Positions 41,340-50,488 of a DNA stretch of 64,000 nt are shown piece by piece (the stretch's first letter is position 1; each line of letters begins with the position of its first letter). A program made the translations under genes and the position numbers. A model generated the notes under the pieces. It searched no databases, was not told the origin of the DNA, and worked only from the letters and a program-made list of their open reading frames with translations. The DNA is taken from the NCBI RefSeq assembly GCF_004138485.1, contig NZ_ML142848.1:124001-188000 (forward strand). Direction: 5' to 3'. The stretch is from Peristeroidobacter soli. Its GTDB lineage: Bacteria > Pseudomonadota > Gammaproteobacteria > Steroidobacterales > Steroidobacteraceae.

Positions 41340-44324
41340 CTAGAACTTGGTGCTCATACGCACCGAATAATAGCGCCCGGTCGGATCGTACGAGTTCAAC
41401 GGATAGTTGCCGTAGATGGAGGTATCCATGGGCGGCTCGCGGCCGAACACGTTGTCCACCGCCGTCGTCACCCCGACGCGATCGAACTGATAGCTCAACG
41501 ACAGATCGGTGGAAACATACGCGCCGAGACGACGCTTCACCGTGCTGCCTGGATTGTTCACCGAGCTGAAGCCGTTCGTGCCGAGCGATGCGCTCCAGCG
41601 ATCCAGCGACCACTGCACGTTGGCGCTCGCCTTGAGCTTCGGATATACCGCCATGAAATCGCGGACCGTGCCGAGATAGCTCACCGGATCGCTGCCCGGC
41701 ATATCCACCTCTTCGAACGTGAGATAGCGCGAGCCATTGAGGCCCACCGTGAACGTGCCGATATCGAACTCGGGCAGCCGGTACTGGACCGAGAAGTCGA
41801 TGCCGTCGACGGTGCGCTCGGCGAGGTTGAACGGTCCGCGAGTCACTTGAAGAATGCGGTTGGCCGCGCTGTCGAATTGCACCCGATCGGCGAACTCAGC
41901 CCCCGCGTTGCCCGGACCGCCGGTCGCGAAATAGCGATCGATGATGTACTGCACGCTCAGATCGCGCACGATGTCCTGCTGTTCGATCCGGAAGTAGCCG
42001 GTCGAAACCATCAGACCGGGCACGCTGTCCGGCCGGAAAGTCACATCGAGGTTATAGATGTCGCTGCTCTCCGGCTTCAGCTGCCGATTGCCGATGGAAT
42101 AGATATCCAGCGCGAAGGACTGGCCGCTACGCGGATCGCGAAACGACTGTTGCGGCGTGGTAAAACCGTTGCTGGCAAGATCCGTCACGCCGGGCGCCAC
42201 GAAGCCCTGACTATAAGAGCCGCGCACCAGCAGCGAGTCGATCGGCCGCCAACGCAACGATACCGAGCCGACCGTGGTATCGAACATATCCTGATAATCT
42301 TCGGCGCGCCCTGCGAGGTCCAGCGTCAAGCTGTCGAACAACGGCACGTTGACTTCGGCGAAGTAACCCGTGATGTCATAGAGGAAGTCATACGGGAACG
42401 ACCCGCGGAAATCGTAGGTCGCCTGGCCCAGTGGCCGATCGACGTAGCTACGACGACGCTCGACGCCAACGGCGCCGGTCATCCTGCCCGCCGGCAACTC
42501 GACGATCGGTCCACGCACCGAGGCAATCACCGACTGCTCGTACGAGTTCTCATCGAACGGCAACGTCACACGCAGCTCATCGATCACCGTGGCGCTGTTC
42601 GGGCCGAAAGGATTGAAGGCATCCGGCGTGGTCCGAGCCAGTGCGCGCTCCAGCGCCGCGAGGTTGATCTGATTGGCCTGCGATTCATCGCGATTGAACT
42701 CGGAACGATTGAAAGCCACCTGCCAGTCGTAGTCCGCACCGATCCGACCGCGCAGGCCGGCGACGATCCGGTACTCGTCGCGCTTGAGCGTGCGCTCCGT
42801 GTAGCCGAGTTCCGCGAAGCGCAGGTCCCAGTTCAGAATGTCCACCGCATTGCCACCGAACAGCTGCTGGTTGTAATAGTTGGTGGCGGGAATGCGCAGA
42901 TTGAAGATGCGAGGCGGACCATCGTTGATGGTGGCGACCGAACGCGCGCCATTGGAGACCGTCAGCGCCGCCGCATAGTAACGATCGCTGGTGTCGGTCT
43001 TGGTGTAGCTGAAATCGGAGAAGAACGTCAGTGTGTCCTCGATCAGCTCATATTCCAGGCTGCCGAACAGCGAGGTCTGCTGCAGCGGGAACGTCACGTA
43101 GAAGCCCTGATTGGTCGCGGTATTCCAGGTGTCGGTCGCAGTGTTGCGCAACCGGAAATCGCCGGTGCCGGTGGGCTGCGTGACGCCATCGCGAATCGTG
43201 TAGCGCCCCGGCGTGCTGCCGGCGCCGAAGAATCCGGCGGGAAACGTGAACGAGCCCGGCACGCGCACCGAATTGACGTTGCGAGAGCCATTGAACAAAT
43301 CGCGCCGCTGCAGGGAAGTGATGCCCTTCTGATCCAGATACGACGCGCCCAGCATCAGGTTGCCTCGCCCATCGCCGATTGGCGTGCCCGCGAGGAACGA
43401 AGCCGAGACAGTCTCGCGGCCGCCACGCGAGGAATCGCCATAGAACGTATCGAAGGCGATGCCATCGAAATCTTTCTTCAGGATGTAGTTGATCACGCCG
43501 GCAACCGCGTCGGTGCCGTAGATGGCCGAGGCGCCACCGGTCAGCACTTCGACACGTTCGATGGCAGCGGCCGGAATGGAGTTCATGTTGGACGCGCCAT
43601 TGACGCCATCCTGCGCGATACGAAAGCCGTTGACGAGGAACAACGTATTCTTGGCTTCGAGACCGCGCATGCCGATGGCGGCCTCACCCTCGCCGTTGAA
43701 GCCCCAGGTGCCGCGGCCGTCCGCGGACAGGGCGACGGAAAGCTTCTGCAGAAAGTCGGCCGGCGTGGCCTGCGCGCCCTGTTTGAAATCTTCGATGTTG
43801 ATCGTGGTCACGGGCAGCGGACTGTCGTCCGCCTGGGCCAGACGCGAGCCGGTCACTGTGATCTCCGCGATCGCGCTGCCTTCGTTCGATTGCGATTGGG
43901 TTGACGGCGGCGTCGAGTCGCGCGGTGCCGGCACCGTCTCTTCAGCAGACGCCAATCGCAGGCTGGCCTGCGGCACGGAGCTGGTCTTCTCGGTAACCTT
44001 CCCTACGGTGATCGACGTATCGCCGACCACTTGGAAGCGCAGACCCGCCGGGTCGAGCAGCCGCAGGAGCGCCTGCTTGATCGGCAACGCGCCGTTGATG
44101 CCGGTGGTCGTCTGGCCGGTCAGATCTTCGCGAATGATGACTTGCAGGCGCGACTGCTGCGAGAACTGAATCAGCGCCGCCGACAGATCCTGCGCCGGGA
44201 TGTTGAACTCGATGCGCTTGTCCAGATCGGCGCCGAGCGCGCCCTGTGCCAACAAGCTCGCCAGCACCGCGAGCGCGACCCGACTGCCTCTCTTGCTGCC
44301 GCGCTGATGAATTGACTCGCTCAT
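41340..44324 (-). CDS. TonB-dependent receptor with STN domain
   Basis: After the signal peptide (VALAVLASLLAQGALGA), an STN domain (IEFNIPAQDLSAALIQFSQQSRLQVIIRE) identifies a transducing receptor that signals through the FecR encoded upstream. A Ser/Pro/Gln-rich linker (about residues 120-145) leads to the TonB box (EITVTGSRLAQADD), plug (LRGLEAKNTLF; LTGGASAIYGTDAVAGVINY read with MRGLEAKN) and barrel ending YYSVRMSTKF. The 994 residues are normal for STN receptors. The ribosome site GGGGAG precedes ATG 44324. A promoter-like 31-bp element lies at 44371-44401. The downstream esterase and upstream S9 peptidase point to an ester- or peptide-containing ligand. Confidence 0.92.
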   Translation of the reverse strand: MSESIHQRGSKRGSRVALAVLASLLAQGALGADLDKRIEFNIPAQDLSAALIQFSQQSRLQVIIREDLTGQTTTGINGALPIKQALLRLLDPAGLRFQVVGDTSITVGKVTEKTSSVPQASLRLASAEETVPAPRDSTPPSTQSQSNEGSAIAEITVTGSRLAQADDSPLPVTTINIEDFKQGAQATPADFLQKLSVALSADGRGTWGFNGEGEAAIGMRGLEAKNTLFLVNGFRIAQDGVNGASNMNSIPAAAIERVEVLTGGASAIYGTDAVAGVINYILKKDFDGIAFDTFYGDSSRGGRETVSASFLAGTPIGDGRGNLMLGASYLDQKGITSLQRRDLFNGSRNVNSVRVPGSFTFPAGFFGAGSTPGRYTIRDGVTQPTGTGDFRLRNTATDTWNTATNQGFYVTFPLQQTSLFGSLEYELIEDTLTFFSDFSYTKTDTSDRYYAAALTVSNGARSVATINDGPPRIFNLRIPATNYYNQQLFGGNAVDILNWDLRFAELGYTERTLKRDEYRIVAGLRGRIGADYDWQVAFNRSEFNRDESQANQINLAALERALARTTPDAFNPFGPNSATVIDELRVTLPFDENSYEQSVIASVRGPIVELPAGRMTGAVGVERRRSYVDRPLGQATYDFRGSFPYDFLYDITGYFAEVNVPLFDSLTLDLAGRAEDYQDMFDTTVGSVSLRWRPIDSLLVRGSYSQGFVAPGVTDLASNGFTTPQQSFRDPRSGQSFALDIYSIGNRQLKPESSDIYNLDVTFRPDSVPGLMVSTGYFRIEQQDIVRDLSVQYIIDRYFATGGPGNAGAEFADRVQFDSAANRILQVTRGPFNLAERTVDGIDFSVQYRLPEFDIGTFTVGLNGSRYLTFEEVDMPGSDPVSYLGTVRDFMAVYPKLKASANVQWSLDRWSASLGTNGFSSVNNPGSTVKRRLGAYVSTDLSLSYQFDRVGVTTAVDNVFGREPPMDTSIYGNYPLNSYDPTGRYYSVRMSTKF

Positions 44325-44370
44325 CCGTTCTCCCCTGCTGCTTTTTGTCCGGCGGATTTGCCAACGCAGC

Positions 44371-44401
44371 TATGACGAGCGACCGTCAGATTTTTGAACC
44401 T
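44371..44401 (-). promoter_or_regulatory. Candidate ECF-sigma promoter of the second STN receptor
   Basis: On the minus strand AGGTTC and CGTCATA are spaced exactly as AGGTAT and CGTTCTA are in the receptor promoter at 28188-28218 (31 bp overall). The interior differs, consistent with a related but distinct sigma factor (the one at 45353-45913). The match is weaker than between the two elements of the first system. Confidence 0.45.
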
Positions 44402-44420
44402 CGGTGCGGCAAAGAAAGTT

Positions 44421-45356
44421 CTAGCGCGAGCTGAGGACGATCTCGCCATCGTCGACACGCCGCACGCTGACCGGATAGGCGGCCTCGATACCCGCGAGCC
44501 AATCCTCCAGCGAGGCGGCGAACGCCGTGCCCGTGAACGGCAGTGACGCGATCTCGGGATCGTCGATCACGATCTTGTGCTCGGAGTAGCGGTTCAGATC
44601 CTCGATGACCGAACCCAGCGGCTCACGAACATACGCCAGCTCGCCACTGCGCCAGGCCAACGCCACCGCTGGATTCACTGTCGCAATGGACGCGGTCCGG
44701 CGTCGATTGGAATAACGCAGCTGATAGCCGGCGGCGGCGCGCCACGTTTCCCGATCGCCCGCCACTTCGACGATGCCTTCCTCGACGGTGACGACGATGT
44801 CATCGTCCTGGCGGCGCACGTCGAACGCCGTGCCGACCGCGGTCACGCTGACCGCACCCGCCTGCACGACGAACGGCCGCAGCCGATCGTGCTTCACCTT
44901 GAAATACGCTTCGCCCGAGGACAGATCGAGCTTGCGGGTCGGGCCGCTGAAATCGAGGTTCACCAGGCTTTGCGCGCCCAGAATCATCTTCGAGCCATCC
45001 GGCAAGGTGGCCGCACGGTTGCTCACGGCAGCCGTGACGACTGCAGATGATGGGGATTGCATCTGGACAATCGAGAATGTCAGCGCCACCGCCGCCACGC
45101 CCGCCGCCAAGGCCCACGCGACTCTCGAGCGACGCACCGGTTTGACGACCGGCAGCTGCTTGAGCGCGTCCAGATCCTGCCAGTCCCGCTGCAAAGCTTC
45201 GTAAGCCGCAAGATTCCGGTCGTCGGCATGACACCAGCGCAACCACTCCTCCACATCCGCTTCGGTGTGAGTGGCACTGTTGAGTCGAAGCAGCCAGTCG
45301 CCCGCTTCCTCCAACCGCCGCAGCTCATCGGGCTGTATCGTTTGCTGCGTGCTCAT
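44421..45356 (-). CDS. FecR-family anti-sigma factor/sensor
   Basis: The layout is FecR-like: an N-terminal sigma-binding region (EEAGDWLLRLNSATHTEADVEEWLRWCHADDRNLAAYE), a membrane segment near residues 82-98 (WALAAGVAAVALTFSIV), the periplasmic FecR domain (SNRAATLPDGSKMILGAQSLV) and a C-terminal segment resembling STN (GSVIEDLNRYSEHKIVID). At 311 residues it is of normal size. Its ATG overlaps the sigma gene stop. It should sense the STN receptor encoded 96 bp downstream. Confidence 0.92.
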   Translation of the reverse strand: MSTQQTIQPDELRRLEEAGDWLLRLNSATHTEADVEEWLRWCHADDRNLAAYEALQRDWQDLDALKQLPVVKPVRRSRVAWALAAGVAAVALTFSIVQMQSPSSAVVTAAVSNRAATLPDGSKMILGAQSLVNLDFSGPTRKLDLSSGEAYFKVKHDRLRPFVVQAGAVSVTAVGTAFDVRRQDDDIVVTVEEGIVEVAGDRETWRAAAGYQLRYSNRRRTASIATVNPAVALAWRSGELAYVREPLGSVIEDLNRYSEHKIVIDDPEIASLPFTGTAFAASLEDWLAGIEAAYPVSVRRVDDGEIVLSSR

Positions 45357-45913
45357 GCCTTGAGCAACTCCCTGGCCTGCGCGATCGAGTGGCCTTCCCG
45401 CCGCAACCGGATATAGATCAGCGCGCGCGTGATGAACTTACGCACCATGCGCTCGGAGATCCCCATGCGGATGGCGACCTCCTCCAGAGGCCGATCCTCG
45501 AGCTTGTGGAGCCGGAACGCTTCCCGACACCGGTCGGGCAATTCGTCAACCGCGTCACGAAGCAATTGCAACTCCTGCTGTGCGATCGCGGCTCGCTCGG
45601 CGCGCGGCTCTTCGCAGAAATCATCGAGCGAGCCCAGTCGATCCACGCGTGAACGCGAGCGCCGCTGGCGCAATCGATCGACCGCCAGGTTCTCCGCGAT
45701 CCGAAACAAATAGGCGCGCAGATAACTGACGGCCCCTTGCGCGGTATCCAGCTGCAACAGCTTGACGTACGCTTCCTGGGCGACTTCCTTCGCCTCCTGT
45801 TCGTTCTTCAGTCGGCCCACGAGCAGGCCGACCAGCATACGATTGTGCTCGCGAAACAAACGCGCCACATGGGAGCCGCGTTCGTCTTCGGTTGGCAACT
45901 CGTCGAGTTTCAT
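45353..45913 (-). CDS. ECF RNA polymerase sigma factor, FecI type
   Basis: Region 2 (LFREHNRMLVGLLVGRLKNEQEAKEVAQEAYVKLLQL) and region 4 (AVDELPDRCREAFRLHKLEDRPLEEVAIRMGIS) of ECF sigma factors are clear; the protein has 186 residues. It is unusual in that it is embedded in a longer run: its ATG overlaps the stop of an S9 peptidase gene upstream (4-bp overlap) and its stop overlaps the FecR start. It should direct transcription of the STN receptor, probably from the element at 44371-44401. Confidence 0.92.
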   Translation of the reverse strand: MKLDELPTEDERGSHVARLFREHNRMLVGLLVGRLKNEQEAKEVAQEAYVKLLQLDTAQGAVSYLRAYLFRIAENLAVDRLRQRRSRSRVDRLGSLDDFCEEPRAERAAIAQQELQLLRDAVDELPDRCREAFRLHKLEDRPLEEVAIRMGISERMVRKFITRALIYIRLRREGHSIAQARELLKA

Positions 45914-48069
45914 TCGCCCCGCAAGGTGCGTTCGAAGAAATCGAACACCTTGTCCATGGGCCGCGCTCGCGGTCCAACGTGTCCTGCTTCCGGCGCGATG
46001 GAGAATTCGACGTGCGTGCCCTGCTCCAGCAGGCGGTAGCCCAGATCGATGATGCCCTCCATGTGTCCCGAGCGGTCCAGCTCGCCCATGGTGATGAGCG
46101 TCGGCGCGCGCCAGGCTTCGATGTCGGCAACCGACGAGGAACGAAACGCCAGATCTTCGATCTGCACTCGCTCACTGAGCCTGATCAGATCGGGCGGCGC
46201 GCTGGGCCAGCCTTCGTCGCGCTGATCGAGCTTCATCTCGCCCACCCAGTCTCCGACTCCGCTCATGTGTGCGCCAGCCGCGAAATACTGCGGCAGGCGT
46301 GAGAGCGCCAATGAAACGATGAAGCCGCCGTACGAGCCGCCCATGATGCCAATGCGCTTCGCGTCCACGTCACTAAGACCTCGCAGGTACAACACCAGCG
46401 CTTCGATATCCTTGACCTCGCTGCCACCCGTCGCGCCGCGCCCCTCAGGCAATCGATATTCGATGCCATCACCTGTGCCGCCGCGATAATTCATCTCGAC
46501 AAACACATAGCCACGCGACGCCGCGTATTGGCCCAACGCGGTGTACACGCCATTACCCGGCGACACTCGCCCCTCGGGGCCGCCCTTGGATGAAATGATG
46601 ACGGGATAGCCGCTCTTGGGAGCGGGGCTGCGCGGCCAGAAAATCAGCTGTTGAGAAACGACGCCATCCGCGGCCTTCACCGGCACAACATCGGTATCAA
46701 CGAACTGCTCCCACACCTGCGCCGTACGAGTCGACACCTGAGAGTACGCACCGAGCGGACGAGCCTGCGCTTTCGTCGTCAGAAGCATATGTCGATTCGG
46801 TATGCGTCCCTTGTCATTGCTCAGGTACGCAACCACACCGCCCGCCAGCTCCATCGGGCTGTGCTCGACACCGCCCGAGGTGAGACGTTCCGCTTTACCG
46901 CCGTTCAACGGCGCACGCCACACGTGCAGGCGCGCTGAGTCGTCCACATTCGAAGCAAACAGGATGCTCCGGCCGTCGCCACTCACGACCGGCAGCGTCA
47001 CTTCGCCTTTACCAGTCATCAGCGGCTTCGGTGCGCCACCCTTCGCGCCGATGGCATAAGCCGACACCCATCCGGTTTTCTCCCAGGGGAAGACGATGGC
47101 GCCGGTCGAAGTCCAACGCAGCTGCGTCACCTCGGCGTTGGGTTCCATCCACGAGCCGATGCCGAACGGCTCAAACACGCTGCCGATACCAGCATCAGCC
47201 TGCCACAGCGTGCGAACGGCATCGCTGTCCGCCGCGGCAACGAGCAAACTCCACGGCGCACCTTGTTTCCTCGGCGAAAAGCGGTACTCGCGGCTCCAAT
47301 TGCCCGGCATGCGCACGAACGCCACCTCGCGGCCATCGGGCGACCAGACCGGCGATTGATCACGGAAGATGCCGGGTTGGAGATAGCGCGCCTTGCCGGT
47401 GGCCACGTCGAGAATGGCAACGTAGCTCTGCGCCGCCCGACGCCAACTGACGTACGCCAGCCGGCGACCGTCCGGCGAATAGGTCAAGCTCGTGAGCTTC
47501 TGGGCCGCGTAGTGCTCCGCGTTGTTCTCGAGCATCGGCCGCCGCGACAGCCGTGTGCCATCGACGCGATATTCATACACCATCGGTCCACGCACAGTAG
47601 CGAACGATCCCCCGTCGGGAGCGAACACCGGCGCCCCCTCGGGAACATCGCTGCCGGTGGCCAGGCGCTCACTGCGTCCATTGGTCACATCGACTCGCCA
47701 GAACTCCCTGGTGTCGTTCGCCTGATACGGACCGAACGCAGGCGTGGCAGACCCGCGCGTGTAGTAGAGAGTGACATTGTCGGGCGACGCATAGGCCGCG
47801 TTCAACGTGCCACCGTCCTGCGTCGCCAGCAATTCACGCGGACGAAAATCCGGCGCGAACGCAATCATCAACCTGCTGCCTTCGATCCATGCGGCATACC
47901 GGCCCGACGCCGGCACGACCAGATTGTTCGCCCTGAGCTGCAAGCTGGTGTGGGCTTCGAGGGATTCAGCCAGCGTGAACGACGACGCCGCATCTGCATG
48001 CAGCGCCGTCACCATCATCCCAACCGCCACCATCATGCCGCTTCGAATGCGGCGACTGAGTTTGTTCAT
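45910..48069 (-). CDS. S9 family peptidase (dipeptidyl-peptidase IV/acylaminoacyl-peptidase type)
   Basis: This is an exported prolyl-oligopeptidase-family enzyme. The N-terminal half is a beta-propeller with repeated YSPDGRRLAYVSW, WSPDGREVAFVR and SGDGRSILFAS blades. The C-terminal hydrolase domain carries the nucleophile motif GIMGGSYGGFI, a loop with the likely acid (TMGELDRSG) and a histidine in EAGHVGPRARP. ATG at 48069 is preferred (4 bp after the upstream stop), giving a signal peptide (MNKLSRRIRSGMMVAVGMMVTALHADA). Unlike the pair at 20781-25067 it lacks the isopeptidase-like C-terminus, so it is a more ordinary peptidase, coupled to the sigma gene that follows. Confidence 0.9.
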   Translation of the reverse strand: MNKLSRRIRSGMMVAVGMMVTALHADAASSFTLAESLEAHTSLQLRANNLVVPASGRYAAWIEGSRLMIAFAPDFRPRELLATQDGGTLNAAYASPDNVTLYYTRGSATPAFGPYQANDTREFWRVDVTNGRSERLATGSDVPEGAPVFAPDGGSFATVRGPMVYEYRVDGTRLSRRPMLENNAEHYAAQKLTSLTYSPDGRRLAYVSWRRAAQSYVAILDVATGKARYLQPGIFRDQSPVWSPDGREVAFVRMPGNWSREYRFSPRKQGAPWSLLVAAADSDAVRTLWQADAGIGSVFEPFGIGSWMEPNAEVTQLRWTSTGAIVFPWEKTGWVSAYAIGAKGGAPKPLMTGKGEVTLPVVSGDGRSILFASNVDDSARLHVWRAPLNGGKAERLTSGGVEHSPMELAGGVVAYLSNDKGRIPNRHMLLTTKAQARPLGAYSQVSTRTAQVWEQFVDTDVVPVKAADGVVSQQLIFWPRSPAPKSGYPVIISSKGGPEGRVSPGNGVYTALGQYAASRGYVFVEMNYRGGTGDGIEYRLPEGRGATGGSEVKDIEALVLYLRGLSDVDAKRIGIMGGSYGGFIVSLALSRLPQYFAAGAHMSGVGDWVGEMKLDQRDEGWPSAPPDLIRLSERVQIEDLAFRSSSVADIEAWRAPTLITMGELDRSGHMEGIIDLGYRLLEQGTHVEFSIAPEAGHVGPRARPMDKVFDFFERTLRGE

Positions 48070-48073
48070 CGGC

Positions 48074-49099
48074 TCACTCTGCCTGCCAGGCGCGCCAGCC
48101 CACGGCACGGTAGATGCCGTCGACTTCGTCGTAGTGCAATTCCAGATCGTTCAAATTCAGGTCGTCGGCGCGAAAGGTGCCGAACGATTGCAGCAGCGGG
48201 CTGGGGGCGACATCGCTGCGGACCGGATACTTGAACACGTTTTTCGACAGCAGCGCTTGTCCTTTAGGACTCAGCAAGAAGCGCACGAGCTTCATCGCAT
48301 CGTCCTTACGGGTCGTACCGGCGCGCACGCCGACACCGGTCACGTTCACATGTTGACCGGCGCCATCCTGATCGAGCCAGGCCACCCCCAGAGTGTCGGC
48401 GAGCTTCAAGCCATTCGTCTTTTCGCGTCCCTTCGCCATCTCGTAACAGATGTAGTACGTGTTCACGAAGCCGAGCGCGAACTCGCCTTTGGCGACTCGC
48501 CAGATATTGCCGGTGTCGCCGGAGTACTCGGGATACACACCTGCATTGTCGCGCACCGCCTTGGCCCAGGCCGCCGCGCTCTCGTAGCCATCGTGCACGA
48601 TCATCGATGCGAGCAACGAACGGTTGTACACGTTGGACGCCCCGCGCAAGGCGATCTTGCCCCGCCACTTCGGATCGGCCAGATCGCGATACGACTTGAT
48701 CTCGCCGGCCTTCACCTGCGCCTTGTTGTAGATCACCGCGCGGGCCCGCAACATCACGCCGTACCAGGCACCATCCCGGTCGCGCCAGCGAGCCGGCACG
48801 ATCGCGTCCAGATCCGGCGAGCGGATGCGCTCGAACGAATTGAGCTTCTTCGCTTCGGTGAGGCTCTTGTAGTCCGACACCAGAATGACGTCGGTGTCGA
48901 ACTTGTCGTAAGAGTCGGTGACTTTGACGGCGATGCCGCTGTCTTTGCTGAACTCATCGATGACGGGCTGAAGGAACTGCGCGCTGTGATACCAATTGAC
49001 GGTGAGCGGCTCCTTCTCCGCAGCACTCACCATCGGTGCCGCCCATGCGCAGGCTGCAACCAGGGCAGCACGAATCCACGTGACTCTGCAACGAAGCAT
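48074..49099 (-). CDS. Periplasmic iron-binding (FbpA-like) solute-binding protein
   Basis: After a signal peptide (ending near APMVSAAEK), the protein matches the family 1/FbpA-type binding proteins: LTVNWYHSAQFLQPVIDEFSKDSGIAVKV, WYGVMLRARAVIYNK, YRDLADPKWRGKIALRG, and GEFALGFVNTYYICYE, whose tandem tyrosines (Y215, Y216) are where FbpA holds ferric iron. The 341 residues are normal. The striking point is that no ABC permease or ATPase gene accompanies it. It sits between an erythromycin-esterase-like gene and an S9 peptidase gene in a TonB/FecIR operon, so it may relay iron to a permease encoded elsewhere. Confidence 0.87.
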   Translation of the reverse strand: MLRCRVTWIRAALVAACAWAAPMVSAAEKEPLTVNWYHSAQFLQPVIDEFSKDSGIAVKVTDSYDKFDTDVILVSDYKSLTEAKKLNSFERIRSPDLDAIVPARWRDRDGAWYGVMLRARAVIYNKAQVKAGEIKSYRDLADPKWRGKIALRGASNVYNRSLLASMIVHDGYESAAAWAKAVRDNAGVYPEYSGDTGNIWRVAKGEFALGFVNTYYICYEMAKGREKTNGLKLADTLGVAWLDQDGAGQHVNVTGVGVRAGTTRKDDAMKLVRFLLSPKGQALLSKNVFKYPVRSDVAPSPLLQSFGTFRADDLNLNDLELHYDEVDGIYRAVGWRAWQAE

Positions 49100-49132
49100 C
49101 AGACAGGCTCCTGAAAAAGATTGGGAGGCCGG

Positions 49133-50488
49133 CTATTTGCCGGTGAGATGCAAGGGTGAGATTGCGTCGATGTACAGCAGCGCGTCGAAAGCGGCCGCCG
49201 GTTTTATCTGGTTGTATTCTTCGCGCACATTGATGTTGCGCACCGGCCGCGGCTGCGCGAACCAATCGCGTACCGGGCCGGCATTCGGCAACGTGCGCAG
49301 ATCGAGTAGAAAGCTCGGCTTGCCGACGCGCGACATCACGCCGTTCAGGCTCTCAGGCTTGGACGGCGGCACGGCGCGCAGCTGATTGTCGAAACCAAAC
49401 ATTCCGAGCCAATCCCGCGTTTCGCCTCGGTGGTACAGCGAGGCGATCACCACCAGGTCGTTGCCGAGCAGAGGCTGAACGAACTCAGCCATCGTGCTGT
49501 GTAGCTCAGCATCGTCCGCCGGCAGCATGCGCCACTTGGCAACGTGCGAGTTGTGCGCGAACACGAACAACCGTCCCTTCGGCCCTTCCCGCTCCAACAC
49601 CCAACGCAGGTTCTCGGCGGCGGCGATGTCGCGCCCCTGGCCCTTCATGCGCGAATGCGCCACCAGCTGTCGCGCGGCGACGGCGTGTCGATAGGCGCGT
49701 TGATACGCGTCGAGTGAGCTCTTGGCCGCCCAGAGCACCTGGTAGCGTTCGAACAGGCTCACCAGCTCTTGGACGGCAATCACCAGTTGATCTTGTGTCG
49801 ATGGCTCGGTCTTAGGCCATTGCGTAACGTTGAAAGCCGGCAGCAACGGGGAGAAGCGGCTTTCGACGGCTTGCGCGCGTTTGGCGTCGACGGTGCGCAT
49901 GTAGTCGATCGCGGGTTGCACGAGCAGGCGGCCATCGGGGCGCGTTGTTCCGCTCATCTCCAGGCCGTAGAAATGGACCTTTCTCGATGTGGTCGGCCGT
50001 GCGTTGTAGGCCCGCATCCACTCGACCAGCGCGCGGTTCTCTTCGAACGACGCTGCGGTCCACGAGAAGACGCCGTGAGTGGCGGCATCGAGGTCTTTCG
50101 ACTTGCCGGTGACGTAGTCGTCGGTCATCCAGCCTTCGGAGAGGCTGGTTTCCGCCGCGATGGCCGTGAAGCCGAGTTGCTCGACGGCATAGGCAAACAT
50201 TCGATTGCGCAGGGTCCAGAGTTCACTGGCATTGTGCGTGCCTTCGCCGAATGCCAGCACCCGCGCGTCGCCGACCACTGCTTTGAGCGGAGTGAGGTCG
50301 TCGCCAAATGGGACGGCGTGCTGAGCGGACCATGCGACAACTCGCTCCGCGTCGTCTGCGGCCGTCGCCGCCATGAACGGCGTGATAGCAACGGCCGCTA
50401 ACAACCAAGCGGCGAACGTGCGGAAAGTCAGACCGCGCGGCTCAAAGCGACGGCGATGACCAAGCCGAACAAGTTGGCGGCAACTCAT
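49133..50488 (-). CDS. Erythromycin-esterase (EreA)-like hydrolase
   Basis: The family motifs are present: LAFGEGTHNASE (E82, H85) near the start and VFAHNSHVAKWRML (H312, H315) with the preceding GRDIAAAENLRWVLER. The predicted exported protein (hydrophobic segment at residues 24-44) has 451 residues, close to EreA (about 406-419) plus a signal. EreA-type enzymes open macrolide lactones, but most homologues have unknown substrates, so resistance should not be assumed. Its ATG overlaps the upstream serine hydrolase stop (ATGA). In this operon a macrocyclic ester, such as a lactone siderophore, is an attractive but untested substrate. Confidence 0.85.
   Translation of the reverse strand: MSCRQLVRLGHRRRFEPRGLTFRTFAAWLLAAVAITPFMAATAADDAERVVAWSAQHAVPFGDDLTPLKAVVGDARVLAFGEGTHNASELWTLRNRMFAYAVEQLGFTAIAAETSLSEGWMTDDYVTGKSKDLDAATHGVFSWTAASFEENRALVEWMRAYNARPTTSRKVHFYGLEMSGTTRPDGRLLVQPAIDYMRTVDAKRAQAVESRFSPLLPAFNVTQWPKTEPSTQDQLVIAVQELVSLFERYQVLWAAKSSLDAYQRAYRHAVAARQLVAHSRMKGQGRDIAAAENLRWVLEREGPKGRLFVFAHNSHVAKWRMLPADDAELHSTMAEFVQPLLGNDLVVIASLYHRGETRDWLGMFGFDNQLRAVPPSKPESLNGVMSRVGKPSFLLDLRTLPNAGPVRDWFAQPRPVRNINVREEYNQIKPAAAFDALLYIDAISPLHLTGK

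Noticed and set aside
49133-50488. Macrolide resistance by erythromycin esterase
   Set aside because: The family is broad and mostly uncharacterised; this gene is coupled to a siderophore-receptor operon, so a resistance label would be misleading.
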